This document shows positions 1-9,451 of a DNA stretch of 14,832 nt, in pieces. The position numbers were made by a program, and so were the translations under genes. The stretch spans positions 7,720 through 22,551 of the forward strand of contig QZLH01001224.1 of NCBI GenBank assembly GCA_003833135.1, given 5' to 3'. The notes beneath the pieces were generated by a model. The model did not search any database, was not told the DNA's origin, and was given only the letters and a program-made list of their open reading frames with translations. Numbering within the stretch: position 1 is the first letter of the stretch; every line of letters begins with the position of its first letter. The stretch is from Oehlia diaphana (Eukaryota > Glomeromycota > Glomeromycetes > Glomerales > Glomeraceae).

Positions 1-259
1 AAGATAATATATTTCAAAAACTCATTTAAAACTATTTTTGTAACAAAATGAACTTAATAACAGACTATTAACTGTTATACCCTTATTATAAAACTTTTAA
101 AATTCTACACAATTTATTTTAGATTGGATCATGAAATTTTAGCTTCCTTCTAATTTTTATAACCAAAAAATTTTATTTCATATAAATTTAAGATTTTGTT
201 GATAAATTTTTAAAGTAACATATATACTTTATATGATTAACTCATTATACTCTTCAAAA

Positions 260-400
260 ATGCAATGCTTCTTTGTCAGAACAAATGAACTAGAGAATGG
301 TAAAATCATCAATTACCATCATTAGTTTATTCAATGCCATTTTAATAAAAGCACGCATCCTTCTCCTCAATTTATACAGATTTATGAATTATATAGATAA
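260..400 (+). pseudogene. Decayed coding fragment, family not recognised
   Basis: From an ATG at 260 one frame reads 21 codons, meets TAG at 323-325, and continues 24 codons to TAA at 398-400. The residues look protein-like and are less AT-driven than the surroundings: MQCFFVRTNELENG before the stop, and a segment containing THPSPQFIQIYELY after it. A CAG-to-TAG change at 323 would restore a single open frame, the same kind of lesion seen in the other relics of this window. I do not recognise the family. It could be an N-terminal exon of the relic at 951-1423, but nothing in the sequence proves a link. Confidence 0.3.
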
Positions 401-476
401 ATTTGTTTAATAATATATTTCTTAAATATTCATATTCATTATTATACAAATATATGAATTAATTAAAGATAAAAAT

Positions 477-510
477 TATTTTTAGAAGGATAATAATGAT
501 CCTAAAAATA
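477..510. repeat. Inverted repeat (hairpin)
   Basis: TATTTTTAGAAGGAT (477-491) faces ATCCTAAAAATA (499-510). The arms pair along their length except for a 3-nt bulge, leaving a 7-nt loop. In sequence this AT-rich it may be only a remnant of a small repeat element. Confidence 0.4.
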
Positions 511-896
511 TAATTGAATGAAATAATATAAAGGTTTTAACATATTTATATAAAGAATTGAATACAAATACATTCATAATAAGACATTTTCAAATTATTT
601 TATATAATCCTATAATATTCCAAATTATTATTGGAAAGTAATTAAAAAAAATCATTTTGAAGTAATTATGAAAAATTGCATATCAAACCAAAATTTACAT
701 GACAGGAATTTTATAATTTTATTAAAGAAATCAAACCACTATTTGGCATTTTTTTCTTGTTACAAAATCATTTATTTATGATATATTTAATTTTATTTGA
801 AAGTTAAAATTATAAAACTGAAGTTAAAGTTCTGAAAGATACTTCTTTTATGAATATTCTTTACAAATATAAAATATATACACTTTTACTTTTTAG

Positions 897-936
897 TATT
901 CCAAAATTTTTGTTTAAATTAAATTATTTTGGAATA
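897..936. repeat. Perfect 11-bp inverted repeat
   Basis: TATTCCAAAAT at 897-907 is exactly inverted by ATTTTGGAATA at 926-936, with an 18-nt spacer. A weaker relative, TTCCAA/TTGGAA, lies at 618-636. No associated element or duplicated target was identified. Confidence 0.5.
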
Positions 937-950
937 TTTTATGTTGATAA

Positions 951-1423
951 AAATCTACTCATTGTGGTGCAAATTACATAGAGTTATAGGATGCACAAAG
1001 TAAAGTTCTTCATCAACAAAATCAAATAGAAAAATTGTAGGAAGATGTGAGCAACTAACAAAAAAGAGTTCTCATTCGGTGATAAAGTGTGCAGAATAAC
1101 TTTTGTTTCCATGCTGAAATTTCTGGCATAAATCTTAATGAGGAGGAATATTATTTAAAAACTTTTCATAAAAATTATATTACAATTGAAGTAGAATTAT
1201 ATGATTTTTTATCCAATATAATTTTCTTCAAACAAGAAATCCATCTGTGGAGTCACTTGATAGTTATATCAAGATGATAACCCTTTTAATTTTTTATGCA
1301 GGCATCACATTTGATCAACTTGTTAATACCAGTATGATCATTACAGACTTTGAAATGGATAATATTTATTATATGAAATTTTTATCAGCTCTTGATCTAC
1401 AAAATTATTTTTATAATATTTAA
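951..1423 (+). pseudogene. Decayed two-part coding relic, family not recognised
   Basis: A single frame runs from about 951 to the TGA at 1275-1277 and is broken by five stops: TAG 987, TAG 1038, TAA 1059, TGA 1080 and TAA 1083. The first part is Gln/Glu-rich and coiled-coil-like (for example SKVLHQQNQIEKL). The last part is open for about 62 codons, from roughly 1089 to 1277. Just downstream, a pyrimidine-rich stretch ending in TTTTTTATGCAG (AG at 1300-1301) resembles a 3' splice site. It is followed by an open frame from 1304 to TAA 1421-1423 that includes FDQLVNTSMIITDFEMD and MKFLSALDLQNYFYN. I infer a dead gene with an intron but do not recognise the protein. No convincing 5' splice donor was identified. 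Confidence 0.35.
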
Positions 1424-1814
1424 TATTGTGTAATTAAATTATAAAATAGTTTAATATGTAAATTATGTATAAATAATTAATATTATGCAAATTTAAGTAC
1501 AAATTGTGCAAATTTTAAGAAACTTGTCATGTTAAAGAAAAAAGAGTGTCTTTCTTATTTTAACATCTTTCATTTTACACTTATAGTATAACCATAACAT
1601 CACTTATGATATGCCATCATCAACATGGATGGATCATAATAATTCTTCTTGCTTTTGGATGTATAGTATAGTACTTTAAGGATTTATTATTAAATCTATT
1701 ATTATTGATGATAAACTACAAACCTATAGTTAATTAGTTAAACAATCATAATTAATGTAGATGATATAAACTTAAACCAAAATAGATTAATTCTTCAATT
1801 AATGGCTTTTGGCT

Positions 1815-1847
1815 TTATTTTTATTCTTATTTTTATTCTTATTTTTA
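1815..1847. repeat. Short tandem repeat, 12-bp unit
   Basis: The unit TTATTTTTATTC occurs twice exactly (1815-1826 and 1827-1838), followed by a partial third copy up to 1847. This is a simple-sequence tract. Confidence 0.7.
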
Positions 1848-2017
1848 AGAAATCTCTTTAATAACATAATAACACAAATTTCACTTTTATTGGAATAGAC
1901 TGGAAGATAAGGATCATCAACAAATCAAATTATATTGATAATTTTGGAAGACTATAGTCCCTTATGATTATTAATAATGGCTACTCTAATTTTTTACCAA
2001 TTATAACAAAAACTTCA

Positions 2018-2079
2018 TATCTGATTTTAATTAATAATTAATCTTAATCAAAGATAATTAAGAGACACAAAATCAGATA
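2018..2079. repeat. Perfect 11-bp inverted repeat with 40-nt spacer
   Basis: TATCTGATTTT (2018-2028) is exactly inverted by AAAATCAGATA (2069-2079). The spacer contains weaker internal pairing around AATTAATCTT and AAAGATAATT. It could be a very short foldback element or a fortuitous hairpin. Confidence 0.45.
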
Positions 2080-2344
2080 ATATCAACTCAACATCATCTA
2101 CTTTATTAATATATCAAAAGCAATTTACTCATATAATGGAACTTTGAGGACCTCTTTTACTAATTTGCTTTCATTGGAAATATCCAAATTAATTGCAAAG
2201 AACCATTAAAAATAATTTCTCTCCCATTTATTCACATTCATTATTCTCATCATATCTTCCAAACTCTGATATAAATATTCTTTTCTTTTGTACATCCTTG
2301 AATATTTCCAATATCAGTAATTTACATCAACAACTGAGTCATCA

Positions 2345-2383
2345 CTTCCTATTTATTAAATGACAAATAAATAGAAAAGGAAG
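2345..2383. repeat. Inverted repeat (hairpin)
   Basis: CTTCCTATTTATT (2345-2357) pairs with the segment from AATAAATAG (2366) to GGAAG (2383). Nine perfect pairs in CTATTTATT/AATAAATAG are followed by a short bulge and then CTTCC/GGAAG. Confidence 0.45.
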
Positions 2384-2396
2384 ATGTAATTTTTGT

Positions 2397-2469
2397 TATA
2401 TACTGTATTACAGTGTAAAGCTGTAATGAAATAATATATAATTTCATTAATATTTTATTTTACAGTATA
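2397..2469. repeat. Nested palindromes
   Basis: An outer perfect inverted repeat, TATACTGTA (2399-2407) with TACAGTATA (2461-2469), encloses an inner perfect one, TAATGAAAT (2424-2432) with ATTTCATTA (2441-2449), around the loop AATATATA. The nesting is stronger than expected from AT-richness alone and suggests a small foldback element or a cruciform-forming site. Confidence 0.5.
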
Positions 2470-2829
2470 GTAATAATATTGAATATTTTAAGCTCAAAAT
2501 TCTATAAAAGCTTATCAAAGATTTTTAAGCAAATATTAATATTTGTATAACATTAGTTTTACTTTATCATTTTTGGTGGATTTAAGAAATTACACTGAGA
2601 TATTATTACAAATGTGTTTGCAGTTGTAATACTTTTTATACTGTGAACAAATAGTTTGAAAGCATTCATCAAAAAGAAGACATTCTTTAAAACTGAGAGT
2701 ACTTATTATTTTTATTCTTTGTTTATTTATAATAATCTTCCATTATCATTACTTATAATATGTAATGCATACATTAATTTAAAATTATAAGAGAAATCCA
2801 AAAAGAACAAACATCTTGTAATACTTAAA

Positions 2830-3030
2830 TTGGTACTACCACCAACTACTTTAGGAATTAGAATACTACCAAACTGCAATCTTTCTTAAAGAATAGATGA
2901 TGTCTTGAAATTTTTGATTCCAAAACCAAAGGAAAAAACTTTAGGTCACTTTTCAAAATACTATGCCATATATAAGAATAAGATTATTGATATTGTTGCT
3001 GGATTATGACCAGGGCATATAATAAAATGA
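2830..3030 (+). pseudogene. Decayed coding fragment, family not recognised
   Basis: One frame of 67 codons is interrupted by only two internal stops (TAA 2887, TGA 3007) and ends at TGA 3028-3030. The 39-codon central block contains DDVLKFLIPKPKEKTLGHF and KNKIIDIVAG, which look like real protein rather than AT-driven noise. The start and the upstream boundary are not visible. No family is recognised. Confidence 0.3.
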
Positions 3031-3334
3031 ACATTTATATTTTGGAAAATAATGGAGTTAATAATTGTTTACAAACATTTAACTGATTACAATACATGCT
3101 TTGACAATATTATTTATGGGAACTAATGATAATATGTTTACAAATATTATCATTATAAAGAAAAAAAAAAATCTTTCCAAAATTTTCAGTACATGAAATT
3201 TTCAGAGACAACAAAATATAGCTGTTATGTGAATTAGTGATTGTTTCACAATGAATGTTAAATAAAGTATATTATAATATCAAATACAGCTCTTATGAAG
3301 TAGAACTAGCTTAATTAGGATAATACTCATTTTA

Positions 3335-3490
3335 CTATTGATTTCTAAGAATGCCACACTTGATAGTAGCCTTTTTCCTTATTTATCTAAAGAGAAAATG
3401 TCTTATCAAATATCAGGATTGTGTCAAATAAAATCAAAAGGATTAGATGGAGAATTTGTCAATAGACTAGCAAAAGACATGATTAAGTAA
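3335..3490 (+). pseudogene. Short open coding fragment, family not recognised
   Basis: The frame is open from about 3335 to TAA 3488-3490 and reads, from 3350, NATLDSSLFPYLSKEKMS and then a segment with KGLDGEFVNRLAKDMIK. The residue mix (Gly, Asp, Cys, Arg and Met) suggests a true coding remnant. It lies on the same strand as the relic ending at 3030 and could belong to the same dead gene, but the frames between them are closed. Confidence 0.3.
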
Positions 3491-4666
3491 GATAATATGA
3501 CATAGGTTGTAAAAAATTGATTATAAAATGAGGCTTCATCTTATTTTTCTTAATAACATGCTATTTTATACCATTACCTAAAGGGTTTCCTATTTAAGAG
3601 TTATTCACAAATCCTTATTTAAATCATGGAAAATTTATTGAAGGAATTAGAAAAAAGGGGAATTAGATAGATAATAATACAAAGCTATGATAAAGTTAAT
3701 TGATTGGATAATTTCCAAGTATAATTTTAACCATTCAATAGCAAAATTAACTTGGAATTAAATAAAGTCGCAAATTAATCAAGAATAAAGACTACAAATA
3801 TAAGAATTCAAATTCCAATGGCATATTATAATTATCTTTACAATAATTTAAACATTTTATTAAATATAATAATAATAATGGCATGTACAAATTTTAGCAT
3901 GTATATGATAAACATCGACATAAGTGCATGCATGTATTAAAACATTCTACCAAATCTCTGTTGACAAACTAATCAAGAAACTGGAAAAGCAACTATAATT
4001 GTAATGATCTTATAATTGATTTAATTTTCATAAGTTTTGAATATATTTCTTTTTGTTCTTTTATATTTTCTTTTTCAATTAATATCCAGATATGAATTTA
4101 TAAGAGACACAGATTTATCATAATTCCAAAATATACTAATACTTAATCTTTAAGTTTATTTACAGATTTTATTTCTATCTCTTCTCTTTTAAAATATTAA
4201 TTAAAATAAGAGATGGATTAATGAAAACTATTTGAGATAATTCCTACATATTATTTTAAATTTAATTCTTTTATTAAATTAAATTAATAATATTTCTTAT
4301 TAATATTTATTTTATCTTACATACTTAATAATCATAATTTTAATTTTTAATATTATCCAAATTTAATATTAAAAACAAATTGCTTTATTTTTTAAATCAT
4401 TCTGCAATTTTTTTCAAACTTTTGATTTTCAAATTTATAATTTTATTTTTTTAATTTTTTGATATAATTTTTTCATCCCTTGATCTGACTAGTATAATAT
4501 ATTCAAAAAGAATTGAAACAAAAAGGAATTGTTTGAATGTATAAATAGATAGTTACTTTATTAATGATAAATCATTTTACAGTTTAATGAACTACATTGT
4601 TTTCCATTTGTAGTGAACTTAATTTAAAAATAATTAATTAAATTCAACAGAAACTCAGATCAAAAA
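3491..4666. other. AT-rich stretch without genes
   Basis: Apart from the inverted repeat at 3709-3760, I see nothing recognisable here. From about 4240 to 4450 the sequence is almost pure A and T with short self-complementary runs. No open frame or RNA gene was supported. Confidence 0.5.
3709..3760. repeat. Long near-perfect inverted repeat
   Basis: TAATTTCCAAGTATAATTTT (3709-3728) faces AAAATTAACTTGGAATTA (3743-3760). About 17 positions pair once two 1-nt bulges are allowed, and the loop is 14 nt. It is one of the strongest foldback structures in the left half and could be a short miniature-element remnant. Confidence 0.5.
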
Positions 4667-5250
4667 ATGGAAAATTCACCTGAATTGAAAAATGTTATAA
4701 TAAGCTTTTCAAAAAGACTTTGTCTTCATCTTCTGAACCAGAGATATTATTGATACAACCATATCAGCTGAAACAATAGAACAGCTCTTCAAGAATCAAT
4801 ATATATATATGCATTACAAGGCATCATTTATTTATTGGAGAAATTTTAAATACTTAAACTTAATGATGATTGTCTTATAGATTACAAAGATATTAATTAT
4901 ATACTTGAGGCTTTATTATAAAAGATTAAAATTTCTTTAAAACATTGCAATCATTTTGAATGTAAACCTGAAGATTGGAGTATTATATACTTTTTAAACC
5001 AGTGTGATGAAAACTGAACTATTTAATTGATAGATATGTAAAAGTTTCAAGCTGAACAAAAAAGAGGCTGAGATTTAGTTTATGGATTCAAGAGTACAAT
5101 AAATGCACCTTTCATAAAAGATAATCAGAAAATGTTTTTTTATTAGCTGAAGTTAAATGTTATGATATATTTACTAATAATGATATAGTAAATTCTTTAA
5201 TTTAAAACAAAGGTGAAAATCAACCTCAAGATTATTTTTTATTAACACTA
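4667..5250 (+). pseudogene. Degenerate coding-like region, family not recognised
   Basis: From an ATG at 4667 (MENSPELKNVIISFSKR) several plus-strand frames carry protein-like segments in succession, separated by stops and frame changes. Examples are SAETIEQLFKNQY near 4770, LNDDCLIDYKDINYILEALL near 4860-4920, LKHCNHFECKPEDWSIIYF near 4940-5000, and NKGENQPQDYFLLTL near 5200-5240. Frame use is inconsistent, so this is a broken gene or the remains of more than one. It lies just upstream of the hAT transposase relic and could be its N-terminal part or cargo. However, I see no BED zinc-finger signature, and the assignment is open. Confidence 0.3.
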
Positions 5251-5304
5251 ATATGAAATAATATTACTTATAAAGATAAAAATTTATAATTCACCTATTA
5301 CTAG

Positions 5305-6465
5305 ATCCTCAGAATTACAGTTAATAATGTGGCAAATAATAATACTTTTCTTAAGCCATTTGAGCATACCTGTAAATGTAATGCTCCATATGAATCAAAC
5401 TTTTCCTCTGAGATTCAATTTTATTCAGACTCCAAACTCGATTCAAACTCTAAAAATAATATCTTACATAATCTAGTAATATGATTTCAATGATCTTTTT
5501 TTAATTGATAGCTCTTGTTACCCTAATTAAAATAAAAAAACATTTTTACCTTTTGGAATCAATTAGGGTTATGATATGTCACAAATTGATTCATGCAGAA
5601 TACAACCATAATTAAAGTCAGATCAATTTCCATCATAAATGAAATCATGTAAGATGTATTGCACATATAATGAACCTCATAGTTTAAGAAATATTTAAAC
5701 AAATTAAAGCTGGTGAAGCAAAGGATAAAGATATAATTTTCAGAAAGAAATGCTTATTCATATGAAACAATACCTAAAGTAACTTAAAATGTATTGATTG
5801 TTAAACATTATTAAATACACTATAATATTTTTAATTCTAATACAATGTATATTAAAATAATATAAGTTGAGCAAATTTATTGTTAAGATACATGCTTCTC
5901 CACAACATCAAGAAAGATTTTCTGGTCACTTCAAAGCCTTCAAACTAAAAAGATATTGAAATCACAATTCATTACACTTTTGTTATCAATTCCTATATAC
6001 AATGTTTTGCTGGATCATTTAGAAAAACTTCTTGATAAATAACATAAAGAGTATGATTCAATTCCTGAAGTACAAACTGGATATGAAAAAATCAAACTTA
6101 TTATGCAAAAACAAATGAATTATATGTTTCAATTGTGACAAGTATGAAATTTTATATTTGTTTTTTTTTTTATTAATTTAAATTATTTACTATCACTAAT
6201 TTATATTTACATTTATGATTTTATAGTACTTGACCCATGTATAAAATTAAATATTACAAGCAGCAACAATGGAAGCAAGAATACATTGAAATTCTCTAAA
6301 AGCCATTAGGAATGTTTATAATGATTATTGCTATAATAATTCTTTGATTATTAATAATTCATCAATTCAAGAATATAATCAAAACAATTTTTTTGAAAAT
6401 GAACTTGAAGAATATCTTAAAAAAACCTGTGATTAATTCTAAAACTTCAGATATTTCAATGGCAT
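5305..6465 (+). pseudogene. Degenerate hAT-family DNA transposase
   Basis: This is a decayed cut-and-paste transposase of the hAT superfamily. Landmarks appear in the family's order across shifting frames: ILRITVNNVANNNTF at 5305 (family pattern 'ILGITTDNASNN'); then RCIAHIMNLIV at 5652-5684, with a TAA at 5685 where Gln is usual; ASPQHQERF near 5900; SIPIYNVLLDHLEKLLD near 5990-6035; IPEVQTGYEKIKL near 6060-6095; TILDP after removal of an apparent intron (6142-6226); YYKQQQWKQEYIE near 6255-6290; and finally the region that normally precedes the dimerisation domain, NELEEYLKK with PVINSKTSDI near 6398-6460. The catalytic frame is broken by many stops and shifts, and the C-terminal dimerisation block is missing. 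Helitron sequence takes over at about 6460. It is clearly non-functional. Superfamily assignment is from recalled motifs. Confidence 0.72.
6142..6226 (+). other. Apparent spliceosomal intron inside the hAT relic
   Basis: The segment begins GTATGA (6142) and ends TTTTATAG (6226), with CACTAAT as a possible branch site near 6194. Removing these 85 nt joins ACA-A to TA-CTT-GAC, producing the hAT landmark TILDP across the junction in one frame. Length and signals match the kinase intron in this window. Confidence 0.6.
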
Positions 6466-9011
6466 TTCATAGTGATCAAACAAAAAATTTATACAGATAT
6501 GAAGCACATATATCTTCTAATATTGCTATACTTATAATTGGAGATAGATGTGATATTGAGCTATCAAATTGTAATATTTTACTTAGTCAATATGAAGGAT
6601 GGAGTTTTACAAAAGATATCTAAATTGCACCCTTCTTATAATCCTTTGCATTATTAGTCCAGAGCATAGCAAAGGACTCTATATGTTCTAGACTCAGTGG
6701 TACAAAATATCCCATTGTCTGTCAGCTTGTTCTCTGAGGTGACGTTTAATTGGTTCCTATATTACATGATCGGTTAATTGGCCATGTGATCTACTAATTT
6801 AACCTGTACACTTTTAACATGTATTACTTTCGAACAGAAAATTTATCAGTTACACTGCTTTTTCTTTCCACTTTTTAATTTTATTTCTTTGTAAAGAAGT
6901 GAACTCTTATTAAATAGTTTTTATTGTTTTAAAAAATAAACATATTTGTATATTTCTAACTATACGAAATAAAGCACACTGTAAACTAAAATAAATATTT
7001 GTGTTCTGGACTACGTAACAGTTTACCGTTTTCCTAGTATATAATTATTTCCAAGAGGTGATAATGGTTGGCATCCAGATATAATTCTTTTAAGATCCAG
7101 CATAAAGAAAAGAGTAACACAAGTGCAATTTTATTTTTACAAATTGTAGATCAAAGATGATAATTGGATACAAAATGCTGGTAGATTATATCAACAATAT
7201 ATTACTGATCAGTATTCCAAAATTGAATTAAATCATTCAAATTATTTGAAGAAAAACCAGTTAACATTTAAAACTAAATATTATCAAGAAGCTTTAGATG
7301 CTATACACGCAGAAGACAGTGTAAATAATATTGGGCATTGTATCACTTTTCCTCTGGAGGATCACAACAAATGTATTAATTATACCAAGATGCAATAGCA
7401 ATTGTATATCATTTTAGCAAACCTGATCTTTTTATTACATTTACATGTAACCCAAAATGGCCAGAAATTACAAGAGAATTGTTACTATACCAAATAGCTG
7501 CAGACAGACCAGACCTAATTTTTCATATGTAGACAGTTAAAATTGCAAGAAATGAGAAAGATTATTGTGAAAGATATTGGCTTGAAGAAGTTGTTGCTTA
7601 TATTTATGTAATGGAGTTCCAAAAAAAGAGGATTATCACATGCACATATTTTACTTAGCAGAAATAAATAAATCATATTTCTCTATTGATCATATTTTAC
7701 TTTCAATAATATAATATAAGATTCCTGATTATGAACTTATCCCTTTAGCATATGAAACTGTAACAACTATGATGATGCATAATTCATGTAGTATACTAAA
7801 TACATCATCACCATATATGAAGGATGGTAAATGTAAAAAGAATTATCCAAAAGACTTACAAGAAACTACATAAGAAAGTCCTAATTGCTACCCACTTTAT
7901 CATCAAAAAAATAATGGTTGTTATTATATTGAAATTAGAAATGGAATCCAATTAGACAACAAATGGGTTGTACCTTATAATAATAAGTTGATAGAAAAAT
8001 ATAATGCACATATAAATGTTGAGATTTGCAATTTATTATTGGCTATAAAATATTGGTATAAATATATATTTAAGGATCATAATTGTGCAACTGTACCATT
8101 TTCTCAAAATATTAATAGAACAAATAATAATGAAATAGCAAATTTAAATAAACTATTTGATAACATCAAATGTATTTAGATGCACAATATGTTTCATCAT
8201 CTGAAAGTATATGAAGGATATTTCATTATAAAATGCATGGAGGTAACTCTAAAGTACAGAGATTAGCAGTTTATTTTCCAAATCACCAGATGATTACATT
8301 TCCTGAAAATGCTAATTTACATAATATAATTAATTGAGAAACTACACACAAAATGACTTTAGCTGTTTAGTTTGAAGAAAATGCAAATAATCCTAATGCA
8401 ATATAATACAGTATATTACATTATCCATTGCATTACATTATAATTACTATTGATATCATTAAGACCACTTGATGATGATATAATAATGGAGCAAATTACT
8501 GGAAAATTTGTTTTATATCCCAGTGCTGAATAAATAAATTTACCAAGAAGATGCAGTAAAACAGTCTCAACTTTATTCATCTGAATTTTAAGATCTTTAA
8601 GAATTCCTGAACTACCTCCTGGTAAATTTGAAATTAAAGATAGAAGTACCAATTATACTTTTACAAAATTTAAACCCATTTGAAGGCCTCTGCAATGGAA
8701 CTAAATTGGACTTCAAAGCAAAGTTATTGATGCTAAAATCATATTACACTAACAAAATCAAACTGCCCTTTGTTTAAGTCATCAACAGTTTCCTGTACAT
8801 GCTGCATTTGCAATGACAATTAATAAATCACAAGGACAAACTTTAGGCAGAGTTGATTGTTTACTTACCTGAACCTGTTTTTGTATATGGATTCTCAAGA
8901 GTTACCTCACATCAATACATTAAGGTTCTTATAGATGATAGTGATGATTCCATTACAACAAACATTTTATATGAAGAGATATTTTACTCTATAAATAGAA
9001 TTTGTGTTTAA
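6466..9011 (+). pseudogene. Degenerate Helitron Rep/helicase with most of the helicase deleted
   Basis: This is the relic of a rolling-circle Helitron transposase. In order one reads: SSNIAILIIGDRCDIELS near 6518; KLHPSYNPLHY near 6616-6654, then the inserted element; FPRGDNGWHPDI from 7048; RLYQQYITDQY near 7190; LYQDAIAIVYHF near 7379-7415; LFITFTCNPKWPEI near 7426-7470; the HUH-type RGLSHAHIL with its His-Ala-His at 7639-7647; and the two-tyrosine motif KYWYKYIFK with Tyr codons at 8051 and 8063. LAVYFPNHQMITFPENANLH follows near 8270. The frame then drops almost directly to the end of the PIF1-like helicase: IPELPPGKFEIK near 8600, VPIILLQNLNPFEGLCNGT near 8644-8700, FAMTINKSQGQTLGRV near 8808-8855, and SRVTSHQYIKVLIDD near 8898-8935. 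Walker A and B are missing. There are numerous stops and at least four frame changes. It is non-functional. Confidence 0.85.
6655..7013. mobile_element. MITE-like insertion with 12-bp terminal inverted repeats inside the Helitron frame
   Basis: The left end TAGTCCAGAGCA (6655-6666) is inverted by TGTTCTGGACTA (7002-7013), with 11 of 12 positions matching. The element sits exactly between the Helitron codons for LHPSYNPLHY and FPRGDNGWH, which are nearly adjacent in intact Helitrons, so this is an insertion. No open frame lies inside, which suits a miniature non-autonomous element. An 11-bp stem with one mismatch (6761-6771 with 6780-6790) lies within it. No clean target-site duplication is visible, and about 34 extra bases (7014-7047) separate the right end from the resumed Helitron codons. 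The right boundary is therefore uncertain. Confidence 0.55.
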
Positions 9012-9188
9012 TTGTAACATTTTATATGTAATATAGTCATATGTAACATTTACATTACATGATTGTAATAAAGTATGATTACATAAAATTATCTAAATAT
9101 TTTTGTCTTATTATACTAATACAGTTGTAGTAGAAAATCTGGAAATATTTGCATTACAAATCAGGTATGCTGCAAATATAGTGCTATA
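9012..9188. other. Intergenic spacer between the Helitron relic and the kinase 3' side
   Basis: This is a short AT-rich spacer. It carries loosely repeated GTAACATTT / GTAATA / CATTACATGATTGTAATA segments around 9017-9070, directly after the Helitron stop. No CTRR-type Helitron end with a clear hairpin could be confirmed. Confidence 0.35.
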
Positions 9189-9247
9189 TTACTCTCTTCC
9201 TTTAATCATTATGGCACCTCCATTCCCTGGCATATGATGGGCTACAC
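9189..9247 (-). other. Candidate third exon of the kinase gene (frame-discordant)
   Basis: On the minus strand a strong 3' splice site, TTCTAG (AG at 9249-9248), precedes an open stretch reading VAHHMPGNGGAIMIKGRE and ending at TAA 9191-9189. A donor, CCAAG followed by GTACTC (GT at 9440-9439), lies just after exon 2. Splicing 9248-9440 (193 nt) joins the two. The coding frame that runs cleanly across the junction (IESIDFTKLNQG then VAHHMPG) is offset by one from the kinase frame, which stops at 9452. This is either a lost C-terminal exon after a frameshift or a 3'-UTR intron. Confidence 0.45.
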
Positions 9248-9451
9248 CTAGAATTTTAATAAAAATATATATTGTAGTAATAAAGAAAACAATAGCAAAT
9301 AAAAGATACCAATAAGGAAGTTTATATTCTGAATATTTGTAAATTTTCTTTCATTTAGTTATTTTTATCTATAAAAATAAAATTATTAAAGTAAATTATT
9401 AGTAAAATTAAACATGCAAAAAGTTAATTTAAATGAGTACCTTGGTTGAGT

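Larger units (their letters stand above)
1424..2829. other. AT-rich non-coding stretch with hairpins
   Basis: I see no open frame of useful length and no recognisable protein fragment on either strand. The stretch holds the 12-bp tandem repeat at 1815-1847 and the inverted repeats listed at 2018-2079, 2345-2383 and 2397-2469. It is probably old, decayed intergenic or transposon sequence. Confidence 0.5.

Noticed and set aside
6393..6623. 76-codon open frame as an independent gene
   Set aside because: Its first part matches the end of the hAT relic and its second part a conserved Helitron block. It is an open stretch across the junction of two relics.
7988..8179. 63-codon open frame as an independent gene
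   Set aside because: It is the two-tyrosine part of the Helitron Rep domain, continuous with Helitron coding in both directions.
8416..8652. Minus-strand 78-codon open frame
   Set aside because: It lies antisense to the recognisable Helitron helicase tail and shows no protein features of its own.
951..9011. TAA/TAG reading as Gln, suggesting a ciliate-like genetic code
   Set aside because: The kinase gene uses CAA/CAG for Gln without in-frame stops and ends at TAA. The relics also carry frameshifts and TGA stops, so decay explains them better than a changed code.
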